From NCBI GenBank assembly GCA_014529385.2, contig CM043944.1, positions 86,515,884-86,579,883 of the forward strand: a stretch of 64,000 nucleotides of DNA, in the 5' to 3' direction. Within the stretch, counting starts at the first letter, position 1. Every line of letters begins with the position of its first letter. Below the pieces are notes generated by a model that was given only the letters and a program-made list of their open reading frames with translations, did not search any database and had not been told where the DNA came from. The position numbers and the translations under genes are program-made. Origin of the DNA: Adiantum capillus-veneris. Its lineage: Eukaryota > Streptophyta > Polypodiopsida > Polypodiales > Pteridaceae. Below are positions 47,313-58,541 of the stretch, in pieces.

Positions 47313-49523
47313 GAACGCGCTGCAGGGAAACAGCCTAGTGTGGCTATGGTTCAGATTGAAGGACTGGAGGAGTCTGACCCAGTGGTTTCATTCATCACGC
47401 GATCGGGTAAAAGTGTGGTTCCAACTCCCGATGTGAAAATTCCGGATTGGACGGTTCAGGAAGAAGTGCGGAAAAAGACTGTGTCCTGGTTGCCACAATC
47501 CGCACCATCAGTGAAGACAACAGGACCATCGACATCGACTATGCCATCGATTGTGGGTCTGGAAATAAAGGAAGGGAAAGCTGGAAATAAGGATGATATT
47601 AAAGAACAGGAAAAGTGGAATTCCGTTTGGAAAGAGGTTCTCATGTCACCAATCCAAGTACCTCTGGGTTCATTGCTGAAATTAGTCCCGAATTTCCATA
47701 ATGCATTGCTGCGACAATCGGCCACTGAGCTGCGGGAAGTCGCCATTGGGAAGGTTGAAAGCGAGGATGATGATTCAGTCCCGTTGCCGGCGAATAGGAT
47801 CACGGATACCCGCATTCTGGAGCTTTCAGTTCGATACCATGGCACATACATTGACAAGGTACTCTTGGATGGAGGAGCGGGGGTAAACATTATCACCCAA
47901 GCAGCGTGTGGGCGTTTTGGTCTCAGTGATTGGGAGCCTGCACCCTTTGTAGTCCGCATGGCAGATCAAAGAAGAGTGCAACCAGTGGGTTTACTTCGGG
48001 GCATTGTTTTGGATGTGGCCGGCTTATCCTTTGCTGTTTCCTTAGTAGTCTTGAATATTGAAGATCATAATCAGGATTATCACATTATCTTGGGAAGACC
48101 CTGGTTACGACAAGCGAGGGTAAAGCATAATTGGGAAGCAAATATGCTTACAGTAAAGAAGGGTAAAAGAAAAGTGCGTGTGATGCTGGGAACATGCCGA
48201 CAACCAGTTCAGGCAGCATGGCCGGTGATAGCTGAGACAGTTAATATGGTGGAAGGATTAGAAGAGGATGAAGAGGAACAATTTCTCAAAGCTAACCCGG
48301 ATTTGGTTTCTCTATACATTGCGGATATTTCTCTAATTCCGAAAGGGAATTCGGTGGGGGTTTTAGGAACTCCAGGAGGAATAGGGGAGCAACAACAGGT
48401 GCTTCCGAGTCCTGAATCATTGGAGGACGTGATTCAGCAAGAACGAGCGTTTGAGGCGCAAATGGGAAAAATTACAAGGGTTAAGGAAGATGAACTAGAG
48501 AAGGTTTTTCTTGGGGAGCAAGCGGAGTCGCAGCCCATATACATTAATAAGCAGCTGGAGGCAAGTTTTAGAGATGATTTGATCAAGTTACTGACAGAGT
48601 TTAAGGATGTTTTCGCATGGGAATATGCGGATATGCAGGGATTGGATCCTAAGTTTTATCAGCACACGATCAATCTGAAACCGGATGCGGTGCCAGTGAA
48701 GCAGCACTCATACAGGATGAATCCGAATGTGGCAAAGCAAGTTAAGATGGAAATTGATCGCCTGTTGGAAGTGGGTTTTATTACCCCTATTGATAATCTG
48801 GAGTGGATTTCTCCAATTGTGGTCCTACCAAAGAAAAATAAGCAAATCCGAATTTGTGTGGATTACCGAAAATTGAATGCAGCTACTGTTCTAGATCCTT
48901 TTCCTCTTCCGTTTTTGGATTCCATTTTGGATGATGTAGCAGGACATGAGATGTATACTTTTTTGGATGGATTTAGTGGATATAATCAAATCCGATTGGC
49001 ATTGCGGGATCAGCCAAAAACAGCTTTTATTATCGCATGGGGAGTATTTGCTTGTATAGTAATGTGGTTTGGATTGCGGAATGCACCTTCCACTTTTCAA
49101 AGGGATATGTTTCAAATCTTTGGGCCTTATTTGACGGATTTTATGAGGATTTTTCTGGATGATCTCAGTGTTTTTGGAGCACAACTGGAGCATTTGAAAC
49201 AATTACGGTTATGCTTTATGAAATGCAGAGAGGTGAAATTCAGTTTGAATCCTTTAAAGTGTGCATTTGTTGTCCGCAGTGGCAGGTTACTGCGGCATAT
49301 CATTTCTGAAGATGGTATTTCTGTGGATCCGGATAAAATTGCAGCAATTATGGAAGCGCCTGCACCGCGGAACCAGAAGCAATGTCAGATTTTCCTAGGT
49401 CAAGCCCAATGGCATGGGAGGCATTTGCTGTTTGTCGCACATTTGGCAATCCCGATTACTCATGCAGCTCATGCTATAGATTTTGAATGGACACAGGAAT
49501 GTGATTTGGCTTTTCGGAGATAA
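47313..49523 (+). CDS. Protease and reverse transcriptase of element F
   Basis: In frame with gag after a single TAG. The protease shows VLLDGGAGVNII (G in place of S/T after D) and YHIILGRPWL. RT shows ISPIVVLPKKNKQIRICVDY, FLDGFSGYNQIRL, VMWFGLRNAPSTFQRDM and IFLDDLSVFGAQ (catalytic DD intact). The connection (QGLDPKFYQHTINLKPDAVP) is typical of plant gypsy pol. It is about 735 codons without a stop, the best preserved pol in the window. It ends at TAA 49521-49523, where a frameshift leads into RNase H. Confidence 0.9.
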   Translation, partial: ERAAGKQPSVAMVQIEGLEESDPVVSFITRSGKSVVPTPDVKIPDWTVQEEVRKKTVSWLPQSAPSVKTTGPSTSTMPSIVGLEIKEGKAGNKDDIKEQEKWNSVWKEVLMSPIQVPLGSLLKLVPNFHNALLRQSATELREVAIGKVESEDDDSVPLPANRITDTRILELSVRYHGTYIDKVLLDGGAGVNIITQAACGRFGLSDWEPAPFVVRMADQRRVQPVGLLRGIVLDVAGLSFAVSLVVLNIEDHNQDYHIILGRPWLRQARVKHNWEANMLTVKKGKRKVRVMLGTCRQPVQAAWPVIAETVNMVEGLEEDEEEQFLKANPDLVSLYIADISLIPKGNSVGVLGTPGGIGEQQQVLPSPESLEDVIQQERAFEAQMGKITRVKEDELEKVFLGEQAESQPIYINKQLEASFRDDLIKLLTEFKDVFAWEYADMQGLDPKFYQHTINLKPDAVPVKQHSYRMNPNVAKQVKMEIDRLLEVGFITPIDNLEWISPIVVLPKKNKQIRICVDYRKLNAATVLDPFPLPFLDSILDDVAGHEMYTFLDGFSGYNQIRLALRDQPKTAFIIAWGVFACIVMWFGLRNAPSTFQRDMFQIFGPYLTDFMRIFLDDLSVFGAQLEHLKQLRLCFMKCREVKFSLNPLKCAFVVRSGRLLRHIISEDGISVDPDKIAAIMEAPAPRNQKQCQIFLGQAQWHGRHLLFVAHLAIPITHAAHAIDFEWTQECDLAFRR

Positions 49524-50376
49524 ACTACAGCTATCCAAAGCTCCGATTATACTGGCACCAAATTAGGGTGAGGATTTTCATGTGTTCGTGGATGCTTCGG
49601 ATCGAGCTATTGGCAGTGTGCTGATGCAGGAACAAAGTCAAGGATGGTTCCGACCTGTCTATTATACCAGTGGACGATTATCATCCGCAGAAAGAAATTA
49701 TTCCGTAACGGAAAGGGAATGTTTAGGAATGATTTATTCAGTGAAGAAATTCCGGCACTATCTGTTAGGCCGACGTTTTTTCTTCCATGTGGACCATTCG
49801 GCTCTTTTATACCTGGTAAGGCAACAGAATTTGACGGGAAGATTGGCCAGATGGGTGCTTTTGTTGCAGGAATTTGACTTTGAGGTCATACATCGGCCAG
49901 GGGCCCAGCATGCGGTGGCTAACTACCTATCTAGGTTAGATTCTGGAGAGCCGCCGACGGGTGTAGCTGATGAATTTCTGGATGCGTCTCTGTTTCTAAC
50001 AGGAGTAGCTGCAAAGGATAGCACAGTCCTGCAACAGGCAAGGGTTATTCCTAGCATTCCATGGACATGGTATGAGGAGATGTTTCATTTTCTCGACAAC
50101 GGCGAAATGCCTTCTTTCTTGTCCAGCCATCAGAGGAAACGTATGGCTATCAGAAGCCGGAATTTTGAGATTATTATGGGGAAGCTCTATTATCGTACAG
50201 TGGCAGAGGTGTTACTCCGATGTGTGCTACCACAGGAGCAGGAAGCAATATTAGAGGAAGTCCATACTGGTATTGCGGGAGGTCACTTTGCAACATTAAT
50301 CACAGCTCGAAAGGTTCTCCAATCTGGATTATGGTGGCCCACATTGTTTCAGGATGCGAGAAATTATGTGCAATAG
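49524..50376 (+). pseudogene. RNase H and integrase zinc region of element F
   Basis: FVDASDRAIGSVLMQ (D), TERECLGMIYSVKKF (E) and HVDHSALLYL (D) are the RNase H acids. HRPGAQHAVANYLSRL marks its end. The integrase HHCC region includes VHTGIAGGHFATLITARKVL. A TAG at 50374-50376 precedes CDVCQRLG, the CxxC half of the zinc site, in the same frame. Confidence 0.88.
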
Positions 50377-51090
50377 TGTGATGTGTGTCAGCGGTTGGGG
50401 CAACCTACCGAACGGTCCAGAATGCCTTTTCAGCCAGTTCTGCCTTTAGAGCCTTTTCAAAAGTGGGGTTTGGACTTTGTTAGTCCTTTTAAACCAGTGG
50501 CAGCTCACACAGGAAATAAGTATATCTTGACAGCCACGGATTACGCTACCAAATGGGTGGAGGCATGGCCTTTGAAAGACAACACTGCAGTTTCAATGGC
50601 GGGATGCTTATATAAGGATATCTTTTCTAGATATGGCTGCCCTATTGAGTTGGTTAGTGACAAGGGAAGTCATTTTTTGAATAAGGTGATGGAGAGAATG
50701 CTACGGTTCTATTTTGTATTCCACAGGAAATCTTCTCCATATTATCCTCAGGCGAATGGGCAAGCAGAATCAACTAATAAGCAATTGATTCGGATTTTAA
50801 CAAAGTTGGTGAATATGCATCGGACGGATTGGGATGTGAAACTTCATTCTGCCTTATGGGCCTATTGGACAGCTTATAAAGTGGCAACAGGATTGACTCT
50901 TTTTAAGTTGGCATTTGGCATGGAGGCAATCACTCCGGTGGAGCATGTGATTCTCAGCATGCGGATGTTGATTGTGGATCGGCTTCTTCCGGAGGATTCT
51001 GTGATTTATCGATTGGATGTTTTGTAGGAATTGGATGAAGAGTGGCTGAATAGTTTTGCGGTGCTGCAGGATCTGCAGTCTAGGGGAAAA
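50377..51090 (+). pseudogene. Integrase core of element F
   Basis: CDVCQRLG, then KWGLDFVSPF (Asp 1), ELVSDKGSHFLN (Asp 2, SDKG type) and PQANGQAESTNKQLIRI (Glu): the full DDE triad is present. A TAG at 51025-51027 and a shift in an A-run at about 51086-51091 separate it from the next frame. Confidence 0.88.
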
Positions 51091-51091
51091 A

Positions 51092-53576
51092 ATGGCTAGA
51101 TCGCTCGAAAGCACGGCAATTTGTTCGGGGACAGATGGTCCTTGTCTTCAATTCCTGTCTCGGGAAGATGCCGGGGAAGCTTAAATTACGGTGGTCAGGA
51201 CCATTCTGGATTTTTCAAGCGTGCGGACCCATCTCTTTTTATTTGGCGGATTTGAGGGGGGAGGTTATTTCTGTGCCGGTCAATGGTTTCAGACTGCGCC
51301 ATTATGTTTCACCTACCACGATTCAGTGCCCCTTTGCTGTGGTACAAGATCCGGAAGCCGCCCTAATCATGGTTGGGGATTATTTTGCATGTAATCTTGG
51401 AAAGCGGGGAAGGATCTATGATGGTTGTGACACCGTGGATCACCCTATTTTGGGAACTCATTGTGGAAAGGTTATTACTGCATGCAGACAATTTTTATTG
51501 TGGTTCTCTTGTTTCATGTGTCGCCCGCTCTTAGTGCTCTACTCTCTACTCCTTCATCTCATCGCCACCATGACAGCTTCCCTTCTGCAATGTGTCCCTT
51601 TCACTCCCGTGCAGCAGCTCGTGCTTCGACGAGTGGACGCATGGCTGCAAGACTTGAGACTGCGTGTGTTCACCAACCTGGATTGGCAAGGGATCCCAGT
51701 TCACCCGCAAGCAGCAGGTTTGATTGAGCAACTCGCTGCTGGCGATATGGTGGTTCTGAATAATCAGCAGATTCAGTTGACAGCAGAAAGGATTTCAAGG
51801 TGTTGTTGTTTGCCCAACGATGGCGTGGTGCGCACCTCTCATGTGATCCCTGCTGCAGATGTAGAACAAGAATTTGGTTTGAAGGTCAAATGGGAGTATA
51901 AACTGTCACGGTTGTCAGATGTAGCAACCACGGATGCATATAGGTGGTTTCTCGAGGCCATTTGGCTGAAGGCCAAAACTTATACCATTTTGACCCGAGC
52001 AAGAAATGTGTTGCATTCGGCCAACTTTGGGCCAGTAGCTTGGGCAGCGGTGGTCAGAGAACGACTGCTGGCGGAGTGCCAGCAAGTGATGGCACAGTTG
52101 GGGAGGAATACCCCAACCAATACAAAGGTGGGCCAACTGCTCACATTGATTTTTCCGTTGAGAGAAGTTTTTCCTCTCGCCCTGCGTCCTCTCTGCCACT
52201 TTGAAGATGATCGCTTGATGGTCCAAGGCACTAATGCTCCGCTCTCGCAAACACAAAGCTTGGCAGTGCCGGCTGAGAGGGAAACACAGCAGCAGCAGGT
52301 GGGCGTTGGGGATTTGCTTGGTCCATCGACAGCAATGGTATCTTCTGGAGCCCAAGAGATGGCCACTGCAGGTGCAGGATCAGCAAGCCACAAGCGCGGC
52401 AGGGAGGAACAGCAATTTTTGACACCACCTCCGGCAACTGCATCTCTTGTTTCGAAAGATTTTGCGGTGGCTCGCTGGCGTCGCCGAATGCAGGAGAGAG
52501 TGAGCAATGCTACTCCTTTGCGGACGAGCTCTTCTCCGGCTGCGGATGTCCCCGCTCAACCAGAAACATCGGGTACTACTAATGCGGCTGCCTCGACGGG
52601 AGGTACTCTCCCCGCAGCGCTACCCTGGGAGGCTACGGCAGCAGCGACCCTTGCTGACCAATTACAAGCATGCGGCACATTTTTGAGCAGACTTGCAGAG
52701 TCTATTCGTGCGGCTTGGCCAGCCCCAGCCACAGAGGGACGAGTCAATGAGTTGGAAGTGCAGGTGGTGGCTTCGCAGACTCGCATTGCCGAGTTAACTA
52801 CTCAGAATGAAGAGCTGACTACCACAACTCGCCAGCAAGGGGCAGAAATACAAATGTTAAGAGAGGCTAATGCTGAGTTTGTGGCCTCTATCCAACAGGA
52901 ACTTCTTCAGTTGAGAACACAGCATAGCCTAGCCTCTTACTTAACCTCGTACCCTGGCGATGTAATGATCAACATGGCTGATGTGGACGCATTGGAAGTG
53001 GAGATGCAAGAAGATCTCCGAATTTTTTTAGATAATCAATTACAAAGCTGGAGCACACGCTTGGTTGCTGAGGTGAGAGCACAACCACCCACTCAGCAGG
53101 TTGTGGTGCACCAACCCGAGTCATCCAACACTGACAGAGGTAAGAGTGTTGTTCCCGAGGGTTTTGATGTTGCTGATTGGGCACAAGCTACAGAGGATTG
53201 TGCTGAAGCCCAAGCTCATGTAGCTCGTTTGCAAAAAATGATTCGTCGATTTCGTAAGGAGCAGCGCAGGGTCTGTTTTTGGGTGGAGACCTTAGCTCAT
53301 TCTTTTTCTCTCAGTCTACCACCTTGCCCTCCATTTTGGTCTTCTCTTAATAGATACCTTTCTCGCTATTATCCGTTACATACACCTCCTGCTCCTCTGC
53401 CACAGCTGCCTCAATCTATCTCTTTGCCAACGCAGTTTATTCCTCGGGCTGCCTGGCCGGAACAAATTGAGACAGATCCACATATTCTGGATGAGCTCTA
53501 TCGGGCACATACTGCAGATTTTAGAGGTTTTGGCTATATTGATATTTCCTCTTCACCAGAGCAGGGTGCAGAGTAA
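51092..53576 (+). CDS. Integrase GPY/F module fused to a ~600-residue extra domain
   Basis: The start (LVFNSCLGKMPGKLKLRWSG, PVNGFRLRHY) is the GPY/F module that ends gypsy integrases. About 600 more residues follow without a stop. There is a hydrophobic stretch at about residues 118-143 (FLLWFSCFMC, LLVLYSLLLHLIAT), then a region (FTNLDWQGIPVHPQ, IQLTAERISRCCCLP) that resembles the putative plant transposon-protein domain seen in some gypsy extra ORFs. Next are Ala/Gln/Thr-rich sequence, a coiled-coil-like stretch (VVASQTRIAELTTQNEELTT, about residues 540-600) and a Pro-rich tail. A separate ATG at about residue 145 (MTASLLQCVPF) could start an independent third ORF. No known envelope motif is seen; function unknown. 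Confidence 0.7.
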
Positions 53577-53640
53577 CCACCGGAACCTTCCAACCGGAGG
53601 CGCTGAATGTGGGTTCGCGCAATCCACCGTGCGTGCCAGA

Positions 53641-54033
53641 TGTTACGGCATTAGCCGCACATGCGGTCGTGCGGAGGTCTGGACACTGCGGATCAGGAGT
53701 CATGCGGTATGCGACGGCCATAGCGGCAGTTCTTCATGGGATATCATGGGACAAGAGTGTGTGCACTGTTCCCGATCTGCGTTGGAGCAACGGTTGTATA
53801 TGGAGGGGCATACCTATCTTTTGATGTAACTTAACCAATCTCTATGATATTCATGGCATCTACTGTTGTAACTCTGAGTCTGGAATATACATGAAGGAAG
53901 CAAGAGGTGTTCTGTGCCTGTGTACTATGTACTTCCTTCTCTTGTCATTCTATATGTTGATGTTCATATAATGTAGTTGCGGGTAATCATTCCCGTAATG
54001 CCTATTGCTCCAGTGCGGGCAATAGCCATTACA
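53641..54033 (+). repeat. Candidate 3' LTR of element F
   Basis: Starts TGTTACGGC and ends GCCATTACA, short imperfect inverted ends of the LTR type. Near its end CTATTGC and GCAATAG form a hairpin. No clear PPT precedes it and the 5' partner is absent, so the start is uncertain. The right limit is firm: B-family LTR sequence starts at 54034. Confidence 0.4.
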
Positions 54034-55125
54034 CCATGGAGGTGGACCAATGAGAATTATGCTAGAATAAATCTATTTTAATTCATTTAAAAACACCTAA
54101 TAAAGGAACCAATAAGAATTAATCTCTCTAGAAGTCTATTGGACAGTCTCCCAAGGGGACCAATGAGCATTCAACAGCCCAATGGATTTCCTGATTCCTA
54201 TTGGCCAGGAGAAAAAGGGGTCCAATGAGAGATTAGTTGCTTTTATTAATTACATAAAGCTCTCACAAAAGGGGAACGTGGGACACATGTCAGAAGACTA
54301 TCACTTATGCTCCTCAAATCCTATTGGCTAAGCCTAGAGGGGTCCAATGGGAAGCCAGCAAGAGGAAATAGCATGAGGGGTAGACCAAGAGAGAGAGGGG
54401 GCTGATTTTCTCAAGTCATTATTTTCCACACACTCACACTAGCTCATGTGTGAAGCAAGAATACTCTCTGTCTCCTTCTCAAGCTTTAATGGAAAGGTTA
54501 TCACCTACTCCAAGCTTGTGAGAAGGGAGGCCTACACTAACTACTCTTGGCTTTGTGATGCAAACCCAACCAAGAGCCAAGCTTAAATGCATGCTCATCT
54601 CCTCTACCATGCTAATTGCTAAGCTATGCTATTCTAATATGAGTGATTATGTAATCTTTCTTGTAAGACTAGTCCTTCTTCCTCTCAATCTACTCTCATA
54701 CACCACTAGCTCCCACCATCTTTGAAGGTGTGTGAGGTCTTGGGTCTGAGACCGTGAGGGAATTTATGTTGTGTTTAATAAGTGTTTGCTCAGTGCTTGA
54801 AGTTTCCATCTTCATTGCACTAGCTAGTTTTTGAAGGAACACAAAGAGTTGTATTGTAAAATGTCTCCCTTGATGGGGGAAATCTATAATACAAAGCCTT
54901 TTTGAGGGCGGACCGGCTCCATGAAAATCGGGTCCTCAACTGTTGTCAATTGCTTAATTTCTCTCTTTTGACGTATTGTTCATGCCTATCTAACTAGGTG
55001 TTATGCTTGTTGTGTCTCTCTCCACCCAAGCACTCTCGCTCATTACGAATCTATTCTAATGAAATGCTCACTATGTTCATGCTATTTTCCGTTACACACA
55101 AGTTACTAGGCTAGTAAATGTTACA
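54034..55125 (+). repeat. Plus-strand LTR of the B family, 5' truncated
   Basis: Reverse complement of about 56964-58050. It lacks roughly the first 500 bp of the LTR, being joined to element F there. It ends TTACA before a PBS. At least eight CCAAT/ATTGG boxes lie in 54040-54350. Confidence 0.88.
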
Positions 55126-55126
55126 T

Positions 55127-55139
55127 TGGTATCAGAGCC
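55127..55139 (+). promoter_or_regulatory. Primer binding site next to the plus-strand LTR
   Basis: TGGTATCAGAGCC, complementary to initiator tRNA-Met. What follows is not a leader but B's gag on the opposite strand, so this PBS is orphaned. Confidence 0.85.
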
Positions 55140-56567
55140 TTTTTCGCCACACTTGAAACAACGGTTATCCTTGCGATAGCACTCAAGCTCTTCAGGACAG
55201 AGAACTCCCTTCTCCTTAGCTTTGTTGTTGTTGTAATTGCCCTTAGGAGACTTTTGGACATTTTCCTTCCCCTTAGGCTCATTGGAAACCTTGTTTTCCG
55301 CGAGCTTAGGATTTCTCTTAGCCCTTTCTTGGAAATTTATTCAAGAAGCCACCATGTATGGTGTATAAACGCAGATATAATGCGTGGCCTTTGGGAGTTG
55401 ACATATTCCACCATTTCTTCGGTTAAGCCTGCAAAAATTGTTGCTTTTGCTCTCCAAAATCCATCTTTTTGAAGACAGTGGCTTTGAGATGTAAGTCCCA
55501 AAACTTGTCTACATATTTGTGAATGGATTCGTAGGGAGAGAGCTTCAAGCTTCTCCATTCGGTGAGTACTTTGTCTTTGGCATCGGTGGCCAAAAACTGC
55601 TTCATAATGGAAGCTCTTAAAGCTTTTCCATGTTTGTGGAGCTTCACCATTGGCCCATAGGCTAGACCACCATTTCCTGGAGGAATTTTGAAAGTGCATG
55701 GCTACATGGCGTAGCTTAGAGGACTCCATGAAGCCCTCATCTCCAAACGCCGCATCAAATTATTGGATGAAAGCCAAGACTTTGTCTGTAGCACCAAAGG
55801 TGCCATCGTAGGTAAGGAAAGAGATGCTCTTTCCTCCCTCTTTGAATTTCTTGAGCTTGGAGGATCTCTTCTTATGGTTCAAAAGTTGCACCATCGCTTT
55901 CTTCAGAAGATGAAGAATTTTAGGAAGATGGAGAAGAGGGTGACCTCTTTCTTTCCTTTTTCTTGCCTTGGTCTTCCTTGTCAGCACCATCATTTTCTTC
56001 ATAAGAGGAAGAGGATCAAGAAGATGGAGAAGAGGGTGACCTCTTTCTCGCCTTTTTCTTCTCTTGATTTTTATCATCCCTCTTTGAATGATGATGTGGA
56101 GAGGTGTGCGATGGTCTTCTCCATTTAGGAGGTGATGGAGAGCATTTTTCCCACCATCTTCGTGGAGCCATCTCCTCCGAGGTGGTAGGAGACTCACTTC
56201 TTTCTTGTTCCTTTGGTGGGGGCTCTTGAGTTCTCCTTTGGGAAGGAGATGCGTCATCAAGAAGCAAATTTTTGAGCCCTTGGTATGGATCCTCTTCTTC
56301 TTCTTAAATCAGAGAGAGGCCTCTTTTGGAAGTATCACAAGGAGGCTTTCTAAGTATTCTCTCGTCATGGTGGGGAGCTTGGAGAATCCCATGAGCACGA
56401 AGCTGTCATTGCACTTCACTTTGGAGGGATGGATTTCCCATGGCTTGTTGAAGCCTAGAAACAAGGTAGTTAACAAGCATAGGGACATCATTAGTAGCCT
56501 GCTCATTAGCAAAATCAAGGCTATCAACATTAATTTCACTTTGTTTACTATTGTCAGCCATTCTATC
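55140..56567 (-). pseudogene. gag of element B
   Basis: From the start near MADN (56560): a Ser/Lys/Arg-rich N-terminal region with repeats of RKKRERGHPLLHL type, SISFLTYDGTFGATDKVLAF, then SSRKWWSSLWANGEAPQTW, FLATDAKDKVLTEWR and YVDKFWDLHLKATVFKK. The zinc knuckle CFKCGEK is cut at 55140 by the orphan PBS/LTR. Several frameshifts divide it (near 56280, 55740, 55600 and 55340). It keeps the WW and zinc Cys residues that A has lost. Confidence 0.85.
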
Positions 56568-56950
56568 AATTTTTAGGTGTACTTTGGCACTTCAAGCCCT
56601 TAGTTTTTGCTCCTCTTTACTCTTTAGAAAAGCATTGAAGCTACTGTACCCATGGCTCGAATATCATTAATTTGCAAGGAGTAGAAGACAGGGTCGTTCA
56701 ACACCAAAACAATACCGACTTCTGTCAAGCTTCTGATAGCTCAATAGTGGTTAAGACGTAGGCAAGCCTGGTAGGACTCCAATATTAAGACCATAGCTCT
56801 CGACGGTGATGCCCCGTTATCTGCACAAAGGCAGGCGCATTGCAAGGCTAAAAAATTCCTATTCTACTTACTCAATTGCAATTAATAAAACCATCCATTT
56901 ATAGCTAGCTTGAGGACCTCCCTTCTTAAGCAAGAAAAGAGAAACATTGT
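56568..56950 (-). other. 5' leader of element B
   Basis: Untranslated stretch between gag and PBS; counterpart of 4127-4527 in A. No gene seen. Confidence 0.5.
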
Positions 56951-56962
56951 TCTCTGATACCA
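56951..56962 (-). promoter_or_regulatory. Primer binding site of element B (initiator tRNA-Met)
   Basis: The minus strand reads TGGTATCAGAGA one base from the LTR end, matching initiator tRNA-Met except for the last base. Confidence 0.85.
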
Positions 56963-56963
56963 A

Positions 56964-58541
56964 TGTAACATTTAATGGCCTAGTAACTTGTGTGTAGCAG
57001 AAAATAGCATGAACATAGTCAACATTTCATTAGAATAGATTCCTAATGAGCATAACAAGTTTGCTTGGGTGGACAGAGCAACAACAAGCATAACATCTAG
57101 TTAGATAGGCATCAACAATACTTCAAAAGAGAGAGAAATTAAGAAATTGACACCAGTTGAGGACCGGATTTTCATGGAGCCGTTCTCCCCTCCAAAAGGC
57201 TTTGTATTATAGATTTCCCCCCATCAAGGGAGACATTTTACAATACAATTCTTTGTGTTACTTCAAAAACTAGCTAGTGCAATGAAGATGGAAACTTCAA
57301 GCACTAAGCAAACACTTATTAAATACAACATTAATTCCCTCATGGTCTCAGACCCAAGACCTCACACACCTTTGAAGATGGTGAGAGCTACCGAGGTATG
57401 AGAGTAGATTGAGAGGAAGAAGGAGTAGTCTTACGAGAAAGATGTAAATCTCCTCACATAATCACTCATATTAGCATAGCACAGCTTAGTGATTAGCATG
57501 GTAGAGGAGATGAGCATGCATTGAAGCTTGGCTCTTGGTTGGATTTGCATCACAAAGCCAAGAGTTGTTGGTGTAGGCCTCCCTTCTCACAAGCTTGGAG
57601 TAGGTGATAAGCTTTCCATTAAAGCTTGAGAAGGAGAGAGAGAGTCTTCTTGCTTCACACATGAGCTAGTGTGAGTGTGTGTGGAATAATGACTTGAGAA
57701 AATCAGCCTCCTCTCTCTCTTGGTCGACCCTCATGCTATTTCCTCTTGTTGGCTTCACATTGGACCCCTTCCAGGCTTAGCCAATAGGATTTGATGAGCA
57801 TAAGTGATAGTCTTATGACTTGTGTCCCCCTTTTCCCTTTTGTGAGAGCTTTAGGTAGTTAATAAATGCAACTAATCTCTCATTGGACCCCTTTGTCTCC
57901 TGGCCAATAGGAATCAGGCAAGCCATTGGGTTGTTGAATGCTCATTGGTCCCCTTGGGAGACTGTCCAATAGTCTTCTAGAGAGCTTAATTCTTATTGGT
58001 TCTTTTATTAAGTGTTTTAAAATGAATTAAACTAGATTTACTCTAGCCTCATTCTCATTGGTCCACCTCCATGACCATCCAATAGGATTTGAGTACACCT
58101 TGTGGACATCTGGGCTAGGGAGCTGACATGTGTTCCTCATTCCCTTTGTGTAAAGGAAGCTTGTGAGTGTGTGTGTGTGTGTGTGTTTATCTCTCAACCC
58201 CTACTTGCAAGGCCTACCCCCTCCTTTGTAGGAGTTGTGAAGACTTTTTGGACACACACACAAAGCATCCAATTTAACTAAGCTTTGACCATTGGACACA
58301 ACCTTTGAATTTTGGAACCTTAGCATTTTGTAAGTCTTAATGGGATGAACCTTAGGGTATTTAAAGCTCATTGTTGCACATTGCTCTTTTGCAGATGGTC
58401 CCCCCCTTTGGATCCCTACTATGGCCGGTCTGCTAGCTAAACAATTTTCTAGTTTTTTCTCCCCTGGTACTTCCCCATATTAAATGATCAGTTTAACATG
58501 AGAAAATCATTTAAGAGAGTTAGATATTAGTTATTATGAAA
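56964..58541 (-). repeat. 5' LTR of element B
   Basis: Full-length minus-strand LTR, about 1.58 kb. Its outer end reads TTTCATAATAAC where the 3' LTR at 498 reads TGTCATAATAAC, a one-base difference. Contains a (GT)n tract near 58165 and a dense CCAAT-box cluster. Confidence 0.85.

Larger units (their letters stand above)
46481..54033 (+). mobile_element. Element F: non-chromoviral Ty3/gypsy element, 5' truncated
   Basis: Order is gag, protease, RT, RNase H, integrase and a fused C-terminal extension, then a 3' LTR candidate. There is no chromodomain; the RT block FLDGFSGYNQI resembles the OTA (Athila/Tat) side of plant gypsy elements. The 5' LTR, PBS and gag start are missing. Its flanks are LTR fragments in opposite orientation, so this is not a simple insertion. 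Confidence 0.8.
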
